Positions 5,715-9,999 of a stretch of 9,999 nt of DNA are shown piece by piece. How positions within the stretch are numbered: the first letter of the stretch is position 1; each line of letters begins with the position of its first letter. The notes below the pieces were generated by a model. That model had not been told where the DNA came from and did not search any database. It was given only the letters and a program-made list of their open reading frames with translations. The position numbers and the translations under genes were made by a program. Source of the stretch: Actinomycetes bacterium (GTDB taxonomy: Bacteria > Actinomycetota > Actinomycetes > Actinomycetales > Microbacteriaceae); assembly GCA_023450335.1 (NCBI GenBank), contig JAEXHA010000125.1:1-9999 (forward strand), written 5' to 3'.

Positions 5715-5795
5715 CTTGACTCCTGACGGTGGCCGGCAGTACCGTCACCAGTGTAGAGGCGGTTCAGTCATGACCGCCGGTCAGCAAGGAGCACC
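5715..5795. promoter_or_regulatory. Divergent CGNR regulator/exporter control region with stacked inverted repeats
   Basis: Dyad 1 is TGACGGT-N10-ACCGTCA (5724-5730 and 5741-5747), perfect over 7 bp per arm. Dyad 2 is GGCGGT-N9-ACCGCC (5758-5763 and 5773-5778). Dyad 3 is TGACCG-C-CGGTCA (5771-5783), perfect over 6 bp per arm. Dyads 1 and 3 share the half-site TGAC(G/C)G. On the minus strand TACACT (plus 5750-5755) is a -10 candidate for the regulator; dyad 1 then covers its transcription start. Dyad 3 ends just before the exporter Shine-Dalgarno AAGGAG (5786-5791). These look like operators; which protein binds is inferred. Confidence 0.5.
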
Positions 5796-6806
5796 GTGGC
5801 CGACACTGCGTCGATTCCGATCATCGCCGAGCCGGCGGCGTCAGCGTCCGCTGCGCGTCGCACGCGGGGCATCCTCATGGGCGTCGGCTCCGCGCTGACG
5901 TTCTCGCTCAGCGGACCGCTGGTGAAGCCTCTGCTCGAGGCGGGCTGGTCGCTGTCGGCGGCGCTCGTGCTGCGGATGGGGCTGGCGGGCATCGTGCTGT
6001 CCCCGGCACTGATCCGGGCCGTCCTGCGCGAACGGGGCTTCCTCCGTCGTCACTGGGCCGCCCTGCTCACCTTCGGGCTCGTCCCCGTGGCGGGGTGTCA
6101 ACTGTTCTACTTCGCAGCCATGCAGCGCATGCCGGTCGCCGTCGCGCTGCTGATCCAGTTCCTCGCGCCGGTGCTGCTGGTCGGATTCGTGTGGGCGCGC
6201 ACGCGTCGCACCCCGTCGCGGCTCGTGCTGGCCGGTTCGGTCGTCGCGATCGCGGGGCTCGTGCTGGTCGTCGACGTCGTCGGTGCCCGGTTCGACCCCC
6301 TCGGTGCGCTGCTGGCGCTCGGGGCCGCGGTGTGCGTGTGCGTGTACTTCGTCATGGCCGAACGCACCGGCGACCAGCTGCCGCCGCTCGCGCTGGCTTC
6401 GGGAGGTCTGTTCGGCGGCGCTCTGGTCATGTGTGCGCTGGCCGTCACCGGCATCCTGCCGTTCCACGCCCCCGACGTGACGGTGACCTTCCGCGGCATC
6501 GAGGTGCCCGGCTGGCTGCCGATCGCGGTCGTCGGTGTGGTCGCGACCTCTCTGGGCTACGCCCTGGGAGTCATGGCCGTCCCGCGCATCGGCTCGCGCC
6601 TGGCGTCGTTCGTCGGGCTGACCGAGGTGCTCGGTGCGCTGATCTACGCGTGGCTGCTGCTGGGCGAGGTGCCCGCCGCCACCCAGTTCGCCGGCGGCGC
6701 CGCGATCTTGCTGGGCGTCATCCTGGTGCGAATGGATGCCGAGGCGACGGCCGTCAGTGCTCCCGTCGAGCCTCTTCCAGCAGCGGACGCACCCGGTACC
6801 CGATGA
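5796..6806 (+). CDS. EamA/DMT-superfamily transporter, ten predicted membrane helices
   Basis: This 336-aa integral membrane protein has two EamA repeats (about 29-160 and 168-311). Ten hydrophobic helices lie near 24-42, 52-72, 86-105, 112-133, 143-163, 168-187, 197-220, 239-262, 267-290 and 296-312. The RIGSRLASFVGLTEVLGALI (265-284) and LLLGE (287-291) stretch of the last helices resembles the RhtA-type metabolite exporters. The family exports amino acids, drugs or other small metabolites; the substrate is unknown. N- and C-terminal tails are short, polar and cytoplasmic. The start is a GTG with AAGGAG 4 nt upstream. It is divergent from a CGNR regulator that may control it, and its last 53 bp overlap the convergent Lrp/AsnC gene. 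An Lrp neighbour makes amino-acid export tempting, but gene orientation does not show it. Confidence 0.88.
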   Translation: MADTASIPIIAEPAASASAARRTRGILMGVGSALTFSLSGPLVKPLLEAGWSLSAALVLRMGLAGIVLSPALIRAVLRERGFLRRHWAALLTFGLVPVAGCQLFYFAAMQRMPVAVALLIQFLAPVLLVGFVWARTRRTPSRLVLAGSVVAIAGLVLVVDVVGARFDPLGALLALGAAVCVCVYFVMAERTGDQLPPLALASGGLFGGALVMCALAVTGILPFHAPDVTVTFRGIEVPGWLPIAVVGVVATSLGYALGVMAVPRIGSRLASFVGLTEVLGALIYAWLLLGEVPAATQFAGGAAILLGVILVRMDAEATAVSAPVEPLPAADAPGTR

Positions 6807-7227
6807 CCTCGCCCATCACCAGCGAGGTCTCGGTGCGTTCGACGCCCTCGATGTCGAGGATGCGGGCATCCACCTCGAACAGGTGACGCGTGTCGCGCGC
6901 GGCGGCGTGCACGAGCAGATCGATCGGGCCGCTCAGCCCGTGCACCTGCACGACTTCGGGGATGCGCGCCAGGTCGTCGGCGATGCGCGGCAGGTCGGCC
7001 TGCTGCACCGTGACGCTGATCATCGCCTCGATGGGGAAGCCCAGCTCGTGCGGCGCGATGGCGCGCTCATACGAGAGGAACACCCCTGAGCGCTCGAGCT
7101 TGGCCAGCCGCGCCTGCACGGTGTTGCGTGACATGCCCAGGCGGTCGGCCAGAGCCACCACCGTGGCGCGGTGGTCTTCGGTGAGCGCGTTCAGCAACTC
7201 GAGATCGACGTGGTCGAGGGATCCCAT
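6754..7227 (-). CDS. Lrp/AsnC-family transcriptional regulator, likely regulator of the adjacent 2-oxoacid dehydrogenase operon
   Basis: From the ATG at 7227 the protein is 157 aa, the normal Lrp/AsnC size. It starts MGSLDHVDLELLNALTEDHR, with the N-terminal helix-turn-helix at about 20-43 (TVVALADRLGMSRNTVQARL). The RAM/AsnC ligand-binding domain spans about 60-150 and includes the strand VHGLSGPIDLLVHA. The frame stays open to 7371, but the extra 48 residues are Arg/Ser/Ala-rich and unlike the family, so I reject that start; 7239 (MFRT) is a weaker alternative. No Shine-Dalgarno precedes 7227, but TAATGT lies 8 nt upstream, so initiation is probably leaderless. It is divergent from the E1-alpha gene, as with BkdR-type regulators of branched-chain dehydrogenase operons. 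Amino acids or 2-oxoacids are plausible effectors. Its 3' end overlaps the exporter by 53 bp. Confidence 0.9.
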   Translation of the reverse strand: MGSLDHVDLELLNALTEDHRATVVALADRLGMSRNTVQARLAKLERSGVFLSYERAIAPHELGFPIEAMISVTVQQADLPRIADDLARIPEVVQVHGLSGPIDLLVHAAARDTRHLFEVDARILDIEGVERTETSLVMGEVIGYRVRPLLEEARREH

Positions 7228-7403
7228 AGTGCGAAACATTAGCAGGGTTGAGTGCATGAACATGGGCAACATGCTCAACCTCAGCCGACGTGCTTGAGCT
7301 AGGTGCGATGCCGACGTAGCCTGCGAGTGTCGGCGACGCTGCCGGCGACCGGCACCGGCCGACGTGTCCACAAGATGCGCGGCCGAGACCTGGAGGGATG
7401 ACG
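7228..7403. promoter_or_regulatory. Divergent lrp/bkd control region
   Basis: On the minus strand TAATGT (plus 7236-7241) is the likely -10 of lrp. An inverted repeat has GGTTGAG+CATG (7246-7252, 7255-7258) facing CATGCTCAACC (7270-7280), with a 2-nt bulge on the left. TTGAG half-sites stand at 7248-7252 (+), 7274-7278 (-) and 7294-7298 (+). The third half-site lies inside a candidate bkd -35, TTGAGC (7294-7299), followed after 17 bp by TAGCCT (7317-7322). This suits an Lrp-type regulator controlling both directions. Confidence 0.6.
7329..7363 (+). promoter_or_regulatory. GC-rich nested stem in the predicted 5' untranslated region of the bkd operon
   Basis: GTCGGC (7329-7334) can pair with GCCGAC (7358-7363), enclosing GCCGG-CGA-CCGGC (7341-7353). 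The predicted transcript start is near 7329, so the stem would sit at the very 5' end of a leader of about 75 nt. There is no T-run after it, so it is not a standard attenuator. It could stabilise the mRNA or be a chance result of high GC. Confidence 0.3.
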
Positions 7404-8522
7404 ATGACGCTGACCCCGACCACTGAAACGTCGACCGATCTCGACGACCTCGCCCGCGTGCTCACGCCGGACGGCGAGCGCATCCCGGATCGGCGGCTCG
7501 ACCCCTGGATCGACGACCTCGACGCCGACGCGCTGCGCGGGCTCTACCGCGACATGGCGATCACCCGGCGATTGGACGCGGAGGGAATCGCCCTGCAGCG
7601 CCAGGGCCAATTGGGCCTGTGGGCGCCGGCTCAGGGTCAGGAGGCCGTGCAGGTCGGCACCGCCCGTGCCTGCCGTGCCGACGACTTCCTGTTCCCCAGC
7701 TATCGCGAACTGGGCGTGCAGCTGGTGCGCGGCGCGAAGCCGGCCGATTTCGTGCTGGCCTGGCGCGGCGAACAGCACTCGACGTACGACCCGTACGCGT
7801 TGAACCTGGCGACGCCCCAGATCATCATCGGCGCGCAGACACTGCACGCCGCGGGCTACGCGATGGGCATCCAGCGTGACGGCGGCGACCAGGTGGCGGT
7901 AGCCTACTTCGGCGACGGCGCCACCAGTCAGGGCGACGTGAACGAGGCGATGGTGTTCGCCTCGTCGTTCCAGGCGCCGATGGTGTTCGTCTGCTCGAAC
8001 AACCAGTGGGCCATCTCCGAACCGGTCACGGTGCAGACGAAGTATCCGATCGCCGGGCGGGCGCCGGGCTTCGGCATCCCGAGCCTGCGCGTGGATGGAA
8101 ACGACGTGCTCGCGTGCCTCGCGGCGATGCGCTGGGCGGCCGATCACGCCCGCAGCGGCAAGGGCCCCGCCTTCCTTGAGGCGGTGACCTACCGCATGGG
8201 GCCGCACACCACCTCCGACGACCCGAAGCGCTACCGCTCCGACGACCAGGTGGCCGCCTGGCGCCGTCGCGACCCGCTCACGCGGTTCGAGACGCACCTG
8301 CGCGCACGGGGCGTGTTCGACGACGCATTCGCCGAGCGTGTCGAGGGGGATGCCGGTGAGTTCACCGCCGCCATGCGCGCGGCCGTGCTCGGCGCCGTCA
8401 CCCGGCCGCCGATCGCCGTGCTTGACGATGTCTACGCCGAGCCCCACCGCGGGCTCGCCGAGCAGCGCGAGCGCTTCGCCGCGTACCTGTCGGGCTTCGC
8501 CGATGAGGAGGTGGCCCGATGA
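7404..8522 (+). CDS. bkdA: 2-oxoacid dehydrogenase E1 component, alpha subunit (branched-chain favoured)
   Basis: This 372-aa protein is a thiamine-diphosphate-dependent E1-alpha, which with E1-beta decarboxylates a 2-oxoacid and passes the acyl group to lipoyl-E2. The ThDP/Mg motif runs from GDGATSQGDVNEA (GDG 170-172) to NNQWAIS (NN 199-200). GQEAVQVG (78-85) and the active-site loop YRMGPHTTSDDPKRYRS (263-279) are also typical. HTTSDD recalls the branched-chain enzyme loop more than the HSMSDPG of eukaryotic pyruvate enzymes, though bacterial pyruvate E1-alphas have similar loops. I chose the ATG at 7404: GGAGG (7392-7396) is 7 nt upstream, while the in-frame ATG at 7398 abuts the Shine-Dalgarno. 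First gene of an operon: its stop overlaps the bkdB start in ATGA. The alternative name is pdhA. Confidence 0.9.
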   Translation: MTLTPTTETSTDLDDLARVLTPDGERIPDRRLDPWIDDLDADALRGLYRDMAITRRLDAEGIALQRQGQLGLWAPAQGQEAVQVGTARACRADDFLFPSYRELGVQLVRGAKPADFVLAWRGEQHSTYDPYALNLATPQIIIGAQTLHAAGYAMGIQRDGGDQVAVAYFGDGATSQGDVNEAMVFASSFQAPMVFVCSNNQWAISEPVTVQTKYPIAGRAPGFGIPSLRVDGNDVLACLAAMRWAADHARSGKGPAFLEAVTYRMGPHTTSDDPKRYRSDDQVAAWRRRDPLTRFETHLRARGVFDDAFAERVEGDAGEFTAAMRAAVLGAVTRPPIAVLDDVYAEPHRGLAEQRERFAAYLSGFADEEVAR

Positions 8523-9532
8523 GTGAGCAGCTGACGATGGGCAAGGCGCTGAACGCGGGTCTGCAGCGCGCCCTGGCCGACGACGACAAGGTCATCGTGA
8601 TGGGGGAGGACATCGGACGGCTGGGCGGGGTGTTCCGCATCACCGACGGGCTCATCGACCAGTTCGGCGCGGCGCGGATCATCGACACGCCGCTGGCCGA
8701 ATCGGGCATCATGGGCACCGCCGTGGGGCTGGCGTTCCGCGGGTTCCGTCCGGTCGTCGAGATCCAGTTCGACGGGTTCGTCTACCCCGCCTTCGACCAG
8801 ATCGTGTGCCAGGTCGCAAAGCTGCATTACCGCACCCGCGGGAGCGTGACGATGCCGATCACCGTGCGCATCCCCTGGGCGGGCGGGGTCGGTGCCGCCG
8901 AGCATCACTCCGAGTCGCCCGAAGCCTATTTCGTGCACACGTCGGGTCTGCGCGTGGTCGCGGTGTCCAACCCGCAGGACGCGTACATGATGCTGCGTCA
9001 GGCGATCGCCTGCGACGATCCGGTCGTGTTCTTCGAGCCCAAGCGGCTCTACCACACCAAGGGCGAGGTCGACCTCGACGCCGACATCGCCGACGCCGCG
9101 CCGATGGGGCTCGCCCGCGTCGTACGCCCCGGCACCGACGTCACCCTGCTGGCCTATGGCGCACAGGTCGCCACGGCGATCGACGCGGCGACGGCCGCCG
9201 AAGACGAGGGCACCTCGATCGAGGTGATCGACCTGCGCTCGATCTCACCCGTGGACTATCCGACCGTGACGGCCTCCGTGCGCAAGACCGGCCGTGTCGT
9301 GGTCACCCATGAGGCGGCCCGGGAGGCGGGAGTGGGGGCCGAGCTGATCGCGAGCATCACCGAGAAATGCTTCCACTACCTCGAGGCACCGCCCGAGCGG
9401 GTGACCGGCCACGACATCCCGTACCCGCCCGCCAAGCTCGAGAAGTTCCACCTGCCCGACCTCGACCGCATCCTCGACGCCGTCGACCGCGTGCTCGAAC
9501 GCCCCAACAGCCTGTCGGAGGTGGAGTCGTGA
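8519..9532 (+). CDS. bkdB: 2-oxoacid dehydrogenase E1 component, beta subunit (branched-chain favoured)
   Basis: This 337-aa transketolase-like E1-beta completes the alpha2beta2 decarboxylase. GEDIGRLGGVFRIT (29-42) is the typical N-terminal motif. E61 in DTPLAESGIMG is the glutamate that activates the thiamine ring, and the active-site histidine lies in AAEHHSESPEAYFVH (H129 or H130). The HSxSPEAxFxH and VVFFEPKRLY (169-178) stretches match branched-chain E1-beta enzymes better than pyruvate E1-beta. The transketolase C-terminal domain starts near 205 (TDVTLLAYGAQVA). The ATG at 8519 overlaps the bkdA stop by 4 nt, with GAGGAGG (8505-8511) 7 nt upstream inside bkdA, so translation is coupled. 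The length is normal. The acyl substrate preference remains an inference. Confidence 0.92.
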   Translation: MSEQLTMGKALNAGLQRALADDDKVIVMGEDIGRLGGVFRITDGLIDQFGAARIIDTPLAESGIMGTAVGLAFRGFRPVVEIQFDGFVYPAFDQIVCQVAKLHYRTRGSVTMPITVRIPWAGGVGAAEHHSESPEAYFVHTSGLRVVAVSNPQDAYMMLRQAIACDDPVVFFEPKRLYHTKGEVDLDADIADAAPMGLARVVRPGTDVTLLAYGAQVATAIDAATAAEDEGTSIEVIDLRSISPVDYPTVTASVRKTGRVVVTHEAAREAGVGAELIASITEKCFHYLEAPPERVTGHDIPYPPAKLEKFHLPDLDRILDAVDRVLERPNSLSEVES

Positions 9533-9999
9533 TCACCGAGTTCCGTCTGCCCGACCTGGGCGAGGGTCTTCCCGAGGCCGAGATCGTGCAATGGCTGGTG
9601 GCACCGGGCGACACCGTGACCCTCAATCAGACCATCGCCGAGGTCGAGACCGCCAAGGCCGTCGTCGAGCTGCCGTCGCCGTACGCCGGCACCGTCAGCG
9701 CGCTGCACGCCGACACGGGCGACACCGTCGCCGTCGGTGACGTGCTCATCGCCTTCGATGTCACCGGCGGGTCGCCCGGCGACGCCCCCTCGGCAGGTGC
9801 CGCCCCCGCGGATGAGACCGAATCTGCCCCGCAGGCTGAGACCGCGCAGCCGGAGGGCACGACGCGGCCCGACAGTACGGCGCCACCGGCACCGGCAGAC
9901 GCAGCCGGTGGCGAGGCCGACCCGCCGAACCTCGTGGGCTATGGCGCGGCTCCGCGCAGCGGCGACCGCCCGCGCCGACGCTCGCGGACAGGGCGTTCC
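9529..9999 (+). CDS. bkdC: Dihydrolipoamide acyltransferase E2, N-terminal part (runs off the right edge)
   Basis: The frame opens at GTG 9529, overlapping the bkdB stop as GTGA, with GGAGG (9517-9521) 7 nt upstream. The visible 157 codons start VITEFRLPDLGEGLPEAEIV and form one lipoyl domain (about 1-78). The lipoylated lysine is K43 in EVETAKAVVELPSP. A flexible linker rich in Ala, Pro, Glu and Asp follows (about 80-125), then NLVGYG and a basic stretch (RPRRRSR) leading towards the subunit-binding domain. E2 accepts the acyl group from E1 and transfers it to CoA in the core of the complex. One lipoyl domain is seen, and the catalytic HxxxD domain lies beyond the window. E3 may follow or be encoded elsewhere. 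Third gene of the operon, with its branched-chain assignment taken from E1 and Lrp context. Confidence 0.92.
   Translation, partial: MITEFRLPDLGEGLPEAEIVQWLVAPGDTVTLNQTIAEVETAKAVVELPSPYAGTVSALHADTGDTVAVGDVLIAFDVTGGSPGDAPSAGAAPADETESAPQAETAQPEGTTRPDSTAPPAPADAAGGEADPPNLVGYGAAPRSGDRPRRRSRTGRS

Noticed and set aside
7228..7371. N-terminal extension of the Lrp gene
   Set aside because: The 48 extra residues do not resemble Lrp proteins, and the region holds the operator repeats and promoter. Start moved to 7227.
7299..8447. 382-codon open frame on the minus strand opposite bkdA
   Set aside because: Its frame mirrors a firmly identified E1-alpha gene in GC-rich DNA. The translation is Arg/Gly/His/Val-rich without any domain, so it is a shadow.
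1..9999. CRISPR array, tRNA/rRNA, insertion sequence, attachment site or defence system
   Set aside because: No regularly spaced repeats, no transposase or integrase, no tRNA-like cloverleaf, and no base-composition break was seen. All sizeable genes have housekeeping or regulator/transport identities.

Overview
The window is about 10 kb of very GC-rich DNA (roughly 70% G+C). It is densely packed with short intergenic gaps, GTG/ATG starts and third-position G/C. Gene content and protein style point to a high-GC actinobacterium, most likely a Microbacteriaceae member such as Microbacterium; the genus is an inference. I see no phage, transposon, CRISPR, tRNA or rRNA signal. It reads as ordinary chromosome, with interesting regulatory DNA rather than an obvious new multi-gene system.

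Left part (1-2522). The 5' end of glgC (minus) faces glgA/glgM (plus) across 46 bp, forming a divergent glycogen/alpha-glucan pair. A soluble ABC ATPase without a permease follows 9 bp after glgA. Next is rpmE2 (ribosomal protein L31 type B), with its own promoter, a two-hairpin 5' leader and a perfect 12-bp TTCG-loop terminator.

Middle part (2561-6806). An unrecognised single-pass membrane protein converges on a DEDDh (DnaQ-like) exonuclease. The exonuclease is divergent from an alpha/beta hydrolase, which overlaps tail-to-tail with a CGNR zinc-finger (ABATE-type) regulator. The regulator is divergent from an EamA/DMT exporter, and their 81-bp shared intergenic region holds several perfect inverted repeats. 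The exporter in turn overlaps tail-to-tail with an Lrp/AsnC regulator.

Right part (6754-9999). The Lrp/AsnC regulator is divergent from a 2-oxoacid dehydrogenase operon: E1-alpha, E1-beta and the start of lipoyl E2. These genes are coupled by 4-nt ATGA and GTGA overlaps, each with a strong Shine-Dalgarno. E1-beta motifs and the Lrp-type neighbour favour a branched-chain 2-oxoacid dehydrogenase (bkd) over a pyruvate dehydrogenase. The intergenic region carries TTGAG half-sites and a well-spaced promoter.

Two initiation styles coexist. glgC, glgA, the ABC ATPase, the exonuclease, the hydrolase and lrp lack a clear Shine-Dalgarno but have TAnnnT 6-8 nt before the start codon, which suggests leaderless mRNAs. 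rpmE2, the CGNR regulator, the exporter and the three bkd genes have clear Shine-Dalgarno sequences.
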